Positions 1-10,900 of a DNA stretch of 47,775 bases are shown here, piece after piece (position 1 is the first letter of the stretch; every line of letters starts with the position of its first letter). Below the pieces are notes generated by a model. The model did not search any database, was not told where the DNA came from, and worked only from the letters and a program-made list of their open reading frames with translations. This DNA is from Trebouxia sp. TZW2008 (taxonomy: Eukaryota; Chlorophyta; Trebouxiophyceae; Trebouxiales; Trebouxiaceae): positions 462-48,236 of the forward strand of contig BDIU01000553.1 of NCBI GenBank assembly GCA_002118135.1, written 5' to 3'. Position numbers and translations under genes: made by a program.

Positions 1-1065
1 TTCATCTTCTGAGGGGCAAAGCTTGGCATAGCGCAAAAGCTCTGAGCTGTAACCAAGCAGTGCACCAGACCTGCCATTGTGCAGGCGCTGCAATGCCATC
101 TCAATCTCAGCTTGAGTCAAAGGCTGATTTAAGGAATCAGCTGGCGCAGGTGGCTGAGGTGTGTGTGGCTGTGGTAGCTGCCGAGCGAGATGTGCTGGTG
201 ATGCGGTGAGAGAAGCCAGGTAGCCATCCCAAGCTGCTGGTGACTGCAACTCTGGTGGCAACAGGTTGCATGGCAAGCGAGTCTCTCGCCAAAACTGGCG
301 TGGATTGGTCTTCAGAAGCTGTGACAAGGACTGAATTCTACTGCGGTTGTAGGCCTGCCTACTGTGCCTCAGCTGTGTTTGATATTGCCGCTGCAATGGC
401 CTGAGCTGGGCATAAGATGTGCCCAAGCGCTTCTGCCGCTTGATCTGAGCTCTCAGGTTGGCGCACTGTGAGCCAAACCAAGGATAACGATATGGCTTGG
501 CAGGTCTGACTGTGCTAGGCTGAGTGCGTCTGAACCCTGCGGAGTGGGCCGCCGTATTGAGGGCCTCATGAAAGTGAGCATCAGCCCGGCCAAGGTCGCC
601 CTGGGCAGCAGCAGCGCAACTCTGTTGCAGGGCAGCCTGACAGGAGCCGCCTTGGAGGGCAGCAGCATATGGCTCACGCTTGGCTTCATCCCATACCCAT
701 GTGGGGACAGCCCGCCCTGGCAAGGCAGGCGCTGGTGACTGAGCCGCAGTGTCCAACAAGACATGCATCTCCAAAGGCATGTGGTCAGAATCAGGCCGGC
801 AGGGCCCAACACGACAGCTTTTGATGTAGGGAAACAGGTCTGGGTCCACCAAGAAGTGGTCTAGCCGAGAGGGAGATGTGTTGACCCTGGCCTTGAAAGA
901 TGCCTGTGCTGGAACATCCCCCAAGGCCCTGCCAGTGCAAAGCACCATGCTGGTGTCTGAGCATAGCTGGAGGAGCTTGCGACCATGACCGTTCACTGTG
1001 TTGTCTGAGTTGTGCAAGCCTGTAGGGATGCCGTCACCAAACTCTGCACATGCAGGACGCGACAA
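1..1065 (-). mobile_element. Non-LTR (LINE) retrotransposon fragment: end of APE endonuclease, linker and start of reverse transcriptase
   Basis: Read on the minus strand, one frame stays open from about 1230 to the left edge (more than 350 codons). It carries the C-terminal part of an AP-endonuclease-like domain, with the motif SRLDHFLVDPD near 850-875 and SDHMPLEMHV near 770-795. A charged linker rich in R, Q and K follows, then near 50-120 LTQAEIEMALQRL and NGRSGALLG, the usual lead-in to a LINE reverse transcriptase. The RT itself lies beyond the left edge. The family-like part begins near 1065, at EFGDGIPTGLHNSDNTVNGHG. Upstream codons are open but not recognisable, so the copy is probably 5' truncated, as is common for LINEs. 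The absence of stops suggests a young insertion. The LINE class is secure; the clade is not. Confidence 0.85.
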
Positions 1066-1981
1066 AGCATGCAGAGCATGTCTGATCAGTGGGGGCGATG
1101 TCCCGTGTCTGATGTTGCATGAGCTCGTCGTGGGTCGCACAACGAGAACGGGCACCTGGTATCTTCGGTGACCACGGTTGCTCAGCAACGGCGCTCTTTT
1201 CCGTTCTCTCACCTCCACTGGTATCGCCGGTCAGGAACGTTTCGGGCTGTGATCTGTTCACCATGTCCCAATGCGGTATGTTCTTGAAACCTCTACAAGA
1301 CATTTAAATCAGGCTGCGTGCTGTCGCACTTCAAGGTTGGCGGAAGCAGACGTGACAAGCCTTGCAAACGCTTGCTATTTTGCTGGACGAGTGTGTAATC
1401 ATAGCTTGTTTGCAGGACAGCTTGTGACCTCACTTTGCAGAGCTGTATAGAGTGTCAGCAGCCCTGCAGCAGGGTATGTTTTGCTGCTACAATAACAGAG
1501 TCTGACTACAGGGACAGTGCAGCATTGACTGGCCCTCGTGCAGGTCTTTAAGGGGTGGCTTGCCAGGCCAGAAGTTACAGCACGCTCAAGCAAGGACTCC
1601 TCACAGTAGTCAAGTACTTGACAACAGACTGGAATCAAAAGCTGCCCCAATTGTGAGCGTCGCAGTGCAAATGGCTCTTGTGCAGCATTTTGATGCTGCT
1701 GCTACTTTGCAACAGGATGGATGTTGCAGCGTGTGCCAGTGGTCGTACACTTCAGCATGTGTTGCATCCTTGCTGTAGTCTGGTCTGTGCAGTGGAGTGT
1801 CGTCAGTCGACCTGTGATTTTGATGCCACTTGCTGGCTGACAGCATCCTCCGACATTCTGTTACGCTCCTCAGCACAGCTAGTGCCAACCAAGTGGCAAT
1901 GGTTCCCGTCGGTATGATTGTGCATTGTACGCCTGTGGTGTGATGCGCTCTATGTGTAGTGCAGGGGCGGCCGCAAGCGTC
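1066..1981. other. Intergenic region between the LINE fragment and the kinase-like gene
   Basis: I find no convincing gene here. Short overlapping ORFs exist on both strands, but none shows a known motif or joins to splice sites in frame. The part next to 1982 would be the promoter and 5' leader of the kinase-like gene. Confidence 0.4.
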
Positions 1982-4405
1982 ATGGAAGAAGTTTTCATAA
2001 ACCAGGAGGCAGATCCGTATGTACTGGAGGTTGATGGCAGGCTAGACTTCTCTGCGTCAGAGCTGCAGCCTGCCAGCACTGTCATTAACAGGTCAGTGAC
2101 AAGTTCAGGCTGAATTGCAAAGACAAACATGGCCAACTGTTTGTGAGCTTAGTACAATCGTACATGCAGAAAGAAGAGCCTGGTGGATGCGCAAACAAGC
2201 AAAACCAAAAGGACCTTCACAGACCTCCAGCAACAAGTGCTGCATGATGATACAGCTGGTAGCCAGGCAACCCCATTGATCGTCTCAGGGACACATTTCG
2301 CAGGTGTGTCCTTGCACATTGCATCAGGTCAGGTTCACCTTGTACTTTGTCATGAGCGTCAATTTGCATATCAAAGTCAGCAGTCATCCATTTTCACCTG
2401 CGTTTTGTTGGAACGTACAGGTCAGTGACTGGCTTATGACAACGCATGCCAGCACGGCTGCTCGCTGGAGCTAGCACATAGCAAATCTTAGCTGCCAGCC
2501 ATACATGTTCAGCTGTTCCGTGTGTTGCATGTTGCTTGCACATACAAACATGGCTGTTTGCATGAGAACCTTATTACACTAGCGCGTGCCTCATACAATC
2601 ACTGTTGCCAGATGTGCGTTTGATGTGAGGCCAGGACTGCCTGATTCCCTCCTTGGACATACTCTTTCAATGTCTTCGGAGGGGATGACAACAGGTACAC
2701 CTCCTTCTGCACAGTCAGGTGAATTTTACCCAGACACTCCACCAGCTGAAGATATTTACTTGTCACTTTTCACACAATCAACCCACAAACAACAGGTCAG
2801 CATGCTGTGAATTGCAGAGATGAATTTGCATTGTAATCTAAAGGCCTCCCTCATTGATAGATAGAAACTGGCTCATGACAACGCAAGTTGCTTGCTTGAG
2901 CCCTGCATGACAGCAATATGCATTTGAGCCAGCAACTGGCCACAGATATCAGTGTAAAGCTCTTGGACAGAATCCACGCCCGTTCTTGTTCAGTGAACGC
3001 CAGCCTGGTTTTCTGTGTACGCAGCCAGCGGTCCCGGGCGGCTTACCTATGATCACACTATAGCACACTACATCCATCATGCATGTACCTGCAAATGTTG
3101 CCAATGCTGTACTAGCTGATTTGGACCTACTTCAAAATAGTCTACTGCTGAATCTGTTGCTAAAATGCGGCAGTCGCTTGTAGTGCATCTGTCAACCTGT
3201 TCCTCTGACTGTGCTTGTATCAAGGTTCTGGCCACACATGCCAGATCAAAGCTGGGCTCTCAATGTTGTTCCAGCTGGTCATTGCAGATCACTCTGCTTA
3301 TGCAGGCTCCCCTTCAGCATTTGACCATGTGACAGCATTCAAGGCTAAGCTAGCACTCCACAGCATTGACAGACCCAATGCAGATGCCACTTCACGCCTG
3401 CTCCGCCACTTTCCTCAGCAAATGCTGATGATGGCCCAGCCAGGGGCATCTCCCGATGATGCAATGTTGCTACACAAGCAAGCGCTGGCTCAACCTGGAA
3501 CACAGACAGCACAAAAGATGGTGGCAGATCTTCAGATAGCAGTCAATGGGCCATGGCTCTCCTCCCACCCACAGCTTGTAACAGGAGTGGATCTGCAGTC
3601 TAAGCGTCTGTTGGTTTTGAAATTGTTGCCCCCATGCTCAGCTCAGCAGAAGTTAGCAGCCCAGTCTGAGCGATATGCCATCGAAGCGTTGGGCTTAGAC
3701 AGCCTCAGCCAGCAGAGCGCCTTAGTCGATTGCTGCTTGGTCAAGTTGTGCATACCACAGTGCTGGAAATAGTCGAAGGATAATATGATGCTGTGAAAAT
3801 GCCCAGATTTGCAGCAGGCCTCTTGCAGCTACCACAACTGTCGGATGATATCATTTATGAGGGAGCTTTGCGCCTAGAGTCTGCATTGCAAGAGATGCAC
3901 GCGGCCAATCTCCTACATGCTGATGTGAAGAGTGACAATGTGGTCTTGAACACAGCTGACAAATGGCATCTAGCAGACTACGGAGCCTGTGTAGAGTTTG
4001 GTCAGCCAATCAAAAGCTGCACAGAGGTATGTTCCCGCAGTGAGCACAGCCTGTTGCTTTGCACCACAGCTCCTACGTAGAGGGCATGCACACTTCGCCT
4101 ACATGCTTGATCTGCTGACATTTGAACACTATATCTTTGTGTACGTGTTGAAGGATATTGGTCTGCAGGCCTGGTATCCTGGTGCGATGCGGAACCAAAC
4201 AGCTGATGCAAAGTATGACTGGGGCTTGTTGGTTGTTTTGATAGCTGTTGAGATGCGCAAGCAGCAGCCTCTGACTGAGCTTACTGGCCAGTCAGCGCCT
4301 GCAAGGGTTCAGCTTCCCTTAATTCTTGCCAGATGCAGAGCTATTGTACACAGGGAGCTCAAGCAGCTAGTAGAACAGTTCATACACAAAGCTGGCTGGT
4401 TGTGA
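1982..4405 (+). CDS. Protein kinase-like protein, probably broken or mis-assembled
   Basis: The C-terminal half is a kinase fold: a beta-3 lysine in RLLVLKLLPP (about 3605-3635), an alpha-C-like ERYAIEALGL, MPRFAAGLLQLPQ, the catalytic loop LLHADVKSDNVVLN (about 3910-3955), a DYG in place of DFG (about 3975), and after a 5' splice site at 4027 an activation-segment exon (about 4171-4405) starting AWYPGAMRNQ. Likely N-terminal exons are 1982-2091 and 2170-2303, whose phases match; the middle (about 2635-2795) and the exon start near 3306 are not settled. Two breaks are visible: the frame shifts near 3700-3715, and an in-frame TAA sits at 3781-3783 inside EIVEG-stop-YDAVKMPRF. Either the gene is a pseudogene, or there is sequence error. 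The motifs suit a Ser/Thr kinase; the substrate is unknown. Confidence 0.6.
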
Positions 4406-5359
4406 GCATGCATGGCTTTACAAGCCACATAGCACCAGCTTGCCTGTGACATGATGCTGGCCAGCTAGCACAGCAGCAGTTCTTGGCTTAGCTGAATGAC
4501 CAGCAATGCTTCGAATGTAGACGTATAGTGTAGACATAGCTAATCAAGAAAGCAGCATAGCAAACCTCAAGTATATTCACAAGATCAGGCACAGGCTGGC
4601 ACTGCTGCATCAAGACAGCAGGCTGATACAGAGGTTGAGGCTGGTGTCCATTCACAAGGGCAGCCAGATCCTGAATTTGCTGCATCAACACAGCAGGCTA
4701 CAGACTGATGTAGCTTGCTGATCAACTGAGGCAGGCTGATCTGCCTGCTGAATGAAGTTGATGAGGATCAGCAAGCAGCTTCAGAGCGGTCGCAGCCTGC
4801 AGTTGACCAGTCCCACGGACTTGATGCACAGGCTACAGACAATGGAGAACAGGGTGCAGACAGCGCACCAGAAGCCACTGATGCATTGCAGCCTGGACTC
4901 TAGATCTCCTGCACAGTCACCTCCGCATGCACGTCAAGTGGTGTGCTTGCAGGTAACTGGGTCATCTGAGGGTGTCTTGCATGCCATGTGTCATGGACAT
5001 ATTCCTTCAGCCTGTTGCGGCACAAGCTACATGAGCAACAGCCTTTGCAGTTTGTTGAACGTACTCATCATCTCAGCATGCTGCGGTATATCTGCTGCAC
5101 CCCTGTGTAGTGCTGAAGCGAGGCTGAGCGAGTTGAACCTTGAGTACCAACATGCACATGCACAGCCAGCTAGCACCAAGTGCTGCACAATATCAAATTC
5201 AAGAATCCTCGTGTTTACACAGTATGCTGCATGACTTTGACAACTTTCACTTTGTCACCTGGTCACTTCTGCTCACAGGGCTCCCAGAAGAAGGTCTGCT
5301 CAATCTGTGTTCTCCTGTCATTTGCATCTTGTCTGACTTGGATTGCCATATTGATGCAG
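4406..5359 (+). other. Unresolved stretch between kinase-like and HEAT genes, with degenerate Q/A/D-rich coding-like repeats
   Basis: Between about 4570 and 4905 plus-strand frames read Q-, A-, D- and E-rich peptides such as AASRQQADTEVEAGVHSQG and, in a second block, NEVDEDQQAASERSQ, broken by stops. The 4597-4625 stretch recurs diverged near 4678-4706. This may be upstream exons of the HEAT-repeat gene or decayed coding DNA. I could not connect splice sites, so I call no gene. Confidence 0.35.
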
Positions 5360-7387
5360 GTGCTGCAGCATGCTGCTGATGTTGATGACCCCACCATACA
5401 GCTGCAACTGCTGCGGGCTGTTCACTTGGACAAAGCGCAGCAGGAGGCAGCCGCCTCGTCAATGCTGTGGTCACAAGCCTGCATTGCTGCTGTGATGCCA
5501 GGCACAGAGACGTGCTTACATTGCTTGCTGGCTGGCAGCACAAGCCTCTCACAACTAACGCTGCAGGTGATTGCTGAATAGTTCAACTGAAATTCCTGAC
5601 AATCCCGTTGTGTGCAGCCCGCTAGCGAGCACCAATTGCATGTTTCTGCAAGGTGCACTCTGTATACCCCTCTTGTTGTGTAAACTTCAGGGTCGACATG
5701 TCATATTGACAGTCGTCCAGATAGGGAACATCACTGAGTGATAAATCTGTTCATCATCAACCATTCAGTAGGTTGATGAGTAGCTGGAGATGCAAGTGTG
5801 CAGCAAGTCTAATAGGTGGTGTTGGCTCAGGTAACAATCTGGCATGACTGGTCTGTTCAGCAAACGTGCTGAGTAGAATGAGTTGTCCAGCGAAGTGTCA
5901 CACATTTGATGATGACTGCAGGTGATTGCCGAGCAGATCAGGCTTCTACTGGCAGCTACAGTTCAGGCAAGCACGGGACAGCAGCAACAGCGCCTCATGG
6001 CAGTACTGCTGATGGTGCTCATTGCAGACATTGTGCCTCGCCTGTCTGCCTCAGCTGCACTGGCTGAGCTTGCAGTCAAGCTGGTGACGCAGATTGCATC
6101 AGGGCCGGCATCAGCTGCCTTCAAGGCTGTTGTGGCTGATTTACTGCCTCATGACAGAGTCAAGCTTCAGGTATGGCTACTCGATGGCTGTTTAGCAACC
6201 TTTGGACAGCATGCACATTTGTGTCAGGACTGGCTGCTTTAAAAGCTGTTGCCGGTGGTTCAGCACCTTAAAACAGAGACAAGATTCAGGTGTGGCTGTT
6301 TGTTTTGCTGTACCTTGCCATGGCGCATACATTTGTGTCAGCATCAGCCGCTTTCAAGGCTGTTGTGGATGGTTTACCGCCTCAAGACAGACTCAAGCTT
6401 CAGGTATAGCTGTTGGCACTGGCATTGTTGCAAAAGCAAGCACACTTGCTTTGTGGCTGGTGTACTGCCTCATGACAGAGTCAAGCTTCAGGTATGGCAG
6501 TTGTTATGAGCTTTCTGGCACAGGCATGCGTCTTCGTGTCAGCTTTTAATTTATGCTTTGAAGGCTGTTGTGGCTGGTTGACTGTCTCATGACAGAGTCA
6601 AGCTCAGGTAAGACTGTTGCTGTGGAGCTCCTCCCAATGGCGTGCCCATTTGTGACATCATTGGCTTGTTTCAAGGCTGTTGTGGCTGTACCGCCTCATG
6701 ACAAGAGTCAAGCTTCAGGTAGGGCTGTTGGCATGAATGCTTTTGTATCCAGCCAGCATGAAAGTGTATCACATATGTCTGCACCACATTGTTGCTTCTG
6801 CATCATGTATACATTCGCAGCATATCGTTCCTTTCTTTTGTTTTGCAAAAGATCATGTCCACAAAAAGCATAGGTATGCGCGCTGTAACACAAAAGTGTG
6901 GCCGATGTAAGCAAGCTAACTGCAGAGCCCAGTATAAACTAGTCCCTACACGCACTGGTGTCAGCTGCTACCTTTGGCACTGTTGCAGGGGCATGCGGAT
7001 GTGTGTCAGTGATGCATTTCATGCAGACATGTGCTTGTGTCTCTGACTACAATTTTGATGGGCTGGGATCTGCAATGTGGCGATAGACTTGCTGATCTGA
7101 AAGCAGTTCGAAGGATTTGCAGTGCTGTGCAAACCATCCTGGCTGTGTTTCTGCATGTCAACCACTCTATTGTGCTGAAGACAGAAGTAGCGAAACGGAT
7201 CAGGATGGATTGTGTTGTGGTGATATGATTTGATGGCACAAATGTGAATTTGTTTGTGATTGTGCTGCAGGCAGCAATGCAGGCGGTGATGCAACCCACA
7301 TCAAGGAGCAGTCAGCTTGCCTCGTCACAGCAAAAAGCGAAAGCTACGATCACTCTGAAGAATTTTGCAGCTGTCAGTCGCAGCTGA
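5360..7387 (+). CDS. HEAT-repeat protein, C-terminal exons (HEATR5/SWEETIE-like)
   Basis: Three exons join in phase 0: 5360-5566, 5922-6170 and 7271-7387 (stop TGA 7385-7387), giving 190 C-terminal residues. They are leucine- and alanine-rich helices typical of HEAT/armadillo solenoids, e.g. QLQLLRAVHLDKAQQEA, LMAVLLMVLIADIVPRLS, then FKAVVADLLPHDRVKLQ. The tail AKATITLKNFA resembles the short hydrophobic tail that ends HEATR5 proteins. That family acts in membrane traffic between endosomes and Golgi. The link to HEATR5 rests on recalled family features, so another HEAT protein is possible. Upstream exons must exist but are not resolved. The last intron (6171-7270) holds five decayed copies of the end of exon 5922-6170, each with a 5' splice site. 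The gene is convergent with the gene at 7909-13054. Confidence 0.55.
6171..6722 (+). repeat. Tandem array of five ghost exon ends with 5' splice sites
   Basis: The last 48 or so bases of exon 5922-6170 plus its GTATGG-like donor and some 50 intron bases recur five times downstream. The exon-like parts end at about 6289, 6403, 6491, 6607 and 6718, spaced 119, 114, 88, 116 and 111 bp. Most copies keep recognisable GTCAAGCTTCAG followed by GTATAG, GTATGG, GTAAGA or GTAGGG. The shared intron part reads like GCATGCACATTTGTGTCAG. Copies carry stops or indels. A fainter trace continues near 6990-7010. Confidence 0.85.
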
Positions 7388-7908
7388 TAAGATCTACTTC
7401 AGCCAGTCATGCGAAAGTGTCCTGCCTGCGTCATTTTAAGTCCTGTGAACACATGTTCTGTGCATACTCACTTGAGTGGACATCAAATGAATGCATGATC
7501 AGCAGACCGTAAGATCGGAAGATGCAGCATGCATTCTGCAGATTATGCAGATGACCGAATGCATGCTGTCTCAGCAGATCTAGATTGTTGACGCTGTGAC
7601 AAAACGTCCCGTTGACACGACACTGTTTCAATTGCATGCATTTGGCAGCAAGCTCAAGTCGCAGCGAAACAAGCAACATTTTACAAGATGGTGAGCTGAG
7701 TCCATAGCCTGATGACCTCATTCAACTGAAAAAAGTTTTACACCAAACTGTGTAATGTATACAGCATCAAAATTCAGCTACTCAAGTCGACACATGTATC
7801 AGCTGACACCCCAAATTGGCCAACACATTGGCTGTCTGAAAGGTCACACAACAACAGTACCACAATCAACTATTGGCCATGTTTCTACCTAAACAAAACA
7901 GGCAGGTC
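7388..7908. other. Convergent 3' region between two genes
   Basis: The HEAT gene ends at 7387 and the minus-strand gene ends at 7909. No coding sequence is recognised between them. The region should contain both 3' UTRs and includes the inverted poly(A)-signal pair at 7738-7755. Confidence 0.6.
7738..7755. terminator. Inverted pair of TGTAA poly(A) signals shared by convergent genes
   Basis: The sequence TTACACCAAACTGTGTAA gives TGTAA on the plus strand (7751-7755) and TGTAA on the minus strand (7738-7742). UGUAA is the established chlorophyte poly(A) signal. It lies 364 bases after the plus-strand stop and 167 bases after the minus-strand stop, so it could serve both genes. Confidence 0.45.
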
Positions 7909-10900
7909 CTAAACCTCACGAACTATGTTTGAGAAGCTTGCGCTAACGCCCCTCTCAAACATTGAAGAAGGCTTGGCTGTGGCCGTCCCAGCACCACCAC
8001 CACCTCTGCCGCCATCACCAAAACCACCGCCAGACCTGGTGGGGGCGGGCCAGGTGCCATTGCCTGGTGCCCCAAATGCTGCTGGCTGCCTTAAAGCAGC
8101 ACTGCCTGCAGGCACTCGTGGGGCTACTCCGCGCTGCCCTGCAGAAGGTGCTGCACCCCCATCCCAGCCTGTGGGGGCCCTGTGGGGCTGGCCCCTGCCC
8201 CTGTTGGGGTTGGTGCGCCCCCGGCGTGGAGCCTGCTGCCTCCAGCCACCTCCATCAGCAGACTGGTGCTGACTGCCAGTGCGGCTGACACCACTGGTAG
8301 GTGCCGCAGCCCTTGATGGGGCTGGGGCTCTTGCAGGCTGCCCTCCGCCCGAGCTAGCTGGTGACTGTGCAGCAGCAACATGCTGCTGTCCTCGCCCTCC
8401 AAGGGTGCCGGCTGCCGGCTGCAATACAGCCTGGGCATAACTGCCGCTGAACCCTGTGGTTGCAACAGCTGTGCTGGCAGTGACTGGCTGCACTTCTGGG
8501 CCTGCTGCAACAGGCTGCACCGCTGCTGCATCATCAACAGCTGTTGACACCTCAGCAACAGGAATCTCATCATTGTCAGCGTCTGTGGTGGTTGCCTGGG
8601 CTGTGGCCCTGTTGCCGCCCCTCCTGCCGCCCCTCTTCTTCTGACCGCCCCTACGTCTGCGGTGTGTAGGGGCACCAACTGGACTGGGATCTTTTGGCTC
8701 AACTCTGGCCTCAGCAGACTCCTGAGCTATGGGGTGTAGCTGGGCTGAGCTAGAGCGGCTCAGCCGAGGAGTTGTCTTGCCTGAGTGCTCACACACAGGG
8801 GCGCTCAGTGTCAATCGCGCTGCACCACCCGACTCTGCAGCTGATGCTGGTGTGGTGGAGGTGGTTTGAGGAACCTCTTCTGCATGGCTGTTGGCAGATG
8901 AGTTGAAAATAGCTGGTAAAGCTGGCACAGCAGGGGCAACGGTGGTGAAGACAGACTCCTGAATGCCGTGGTCTGTGATGCCAGCTGCAGGGCTGACGAT
9001 GGCGTTGTCGTCTGGAATAGTTGTGAGATTCATGATGAAGATGCCTGCAGATGTGATTGGCACCTGCAGTTGGCAAGCACAACATCAGCAGCATGCTTGA
9101 CAAGTTGTAATTTACAATGATCAATTTACAATGATTGAGTTTGAGCAGGGCAGACACAATGACAATGTTGACAACAGCAATGATAATGGTCATCACAATA
9201 ACATTACTGATACTGCTAACAAGATCATTACCAATAATGTAATCATAGTCATAGTCATACTCACAGTAGTAGTATTAGTAATAGTAATAGCAACAATAAT
9301 GATAATAATAATAGTATTAGTAATAATAATGACAATAAGGACAACAACAACAAAATAATAGTCATAATGACAGTCTTAACGATAATAACAATAATGGTAA
9401 TAGTCAAACTTCTAACAGTAGCAATAGTAGTAACAGTAGCAATAGCAACACCGACAGCAATACCATTGCCAATAACAATAGTTGTGGTGACAGTAATGAC
9501 GACGGAAGTGAAAATTGCAATGGTAGTCATGGTGATAAAGACCATGACAATGACGACCCAAGTTAAGGAGTGCCAGTACATTGAACATTTATAACACAGC
9601 TGCTATGTGTGTGCATGGACCAAATCTCTGGGGCAGACACAGTTGCTGCATCTCAGGTGCTGCGGAGTGCCAAACGCATCATGGCACCAACATACAATCC
9701 TCTGCTTGTGAACTGCTGGAAGGCCTTGTGACGCAGCAGACACTGACTGAACCAGTTTCACACAAGCCCTGAATTCTAAACACGTTTGCACAGCATGTAT
9801 TCATGCATCACATGGCTGTGGTGTTTGAGGCGTACCGTCTGTTGGGACCCTGCAGCGGTAGTCTTGGCAACAGCAGGGGCTGTAGGGGGGCCCTGCCCTT
9901 CTGCAGTAGGGGCGGTGATGACCTCCTGGGTGCCCTGTCCATTTCCATTGGGGATGAGGCTGTCCACCTTGCTCTCCTCCTTATCACATACCTGCACACA
10001 ACCCAAGTTGGCTTACATTACAAGCCGTTCTAATGCACATTATGATGCAGTGAGGTAACAGTGCAATTGGGCACAAAGCTTTGCAGCGTACGTCATCAAT
10101 GATCGCATCAACAGTAGTCAAGTGGTCCTTGTAGGTAATGAAAGTGCCCAAGGAATGTCCATACATTCCAAAAAGGGTGACAGCAGAACGACCCAACAAC
10201 CAGAATTTGGGCCACACACGCCTAGCACCTGTGCTAGAGCATGTAATATACGTCCACTGGTACTGCTACGAGTACAATTGATGCTGACAACTGACTCTGC
10301 ACTTCATGTTGTAATTGACACTGATCTTTTAAAACCCTAAAACTCAAACCCTGAACCTCAAGCCCTCAACCCTGACACTGATGCTGATGATACCAACAAC
10401 AGAGAATGATCTGACGCAGTAGTGATAGTGCCCATAACAAAAACATTCGTAGAAATTGTAACAATGACAACGTAGCAGTCAGAAGGTGAGCAAGGCTACA
10501 AAAGTCAAACATGCCTGACAAGCTTAGATGAGTGCTTTACATCTGGCCTAGATAGTTTAAAGATGCACCGTGCAAGGAGAACAGAAGATGAGTTGCATGT
10601 AGGCAATGGATAGGGATGCCTATCTCTAGAATACTCACAGTCTCTACGTGATGAGGTTCATGAGCAGGAGGAGGGACAGTGCCAGCATTGCTGGGCACAG
10701 CAGGTACGTTGTCAGGGACCACAGGCTTCATCTCCACATCGGGAGAAGGGATCATGTTGATGGCCAGACTGCTGGCAGAACGGACTTCAGCCTCCTGATG
10801 GTGCACTTGCACCTGCACCAGCATGGCATCACATTTGTGCAATCACAACTTGTCTGGTCCTGCTCAAACTTGCACAGCAAAGCACAAGCAACATTGAGCA

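Noticed and set aside
5567..5590. Further ghost: GTGATTGCTGAATAG just after exon 5360-5566 resembles the start of the next exon (GTGATTGCCGAGCAG)
   Set aside because: Only about 15 bases match and part of that is splice consensus, so chance cannot be excluded. It is not counted among the ghost arrays.
9131..9594. I/V/T- and L-rich ORFs on both strands that look like membrane proteins
   Set aside because: They are translations of a period-three microsatellite lying in an intron; every frame gives similar low-complexity strings.
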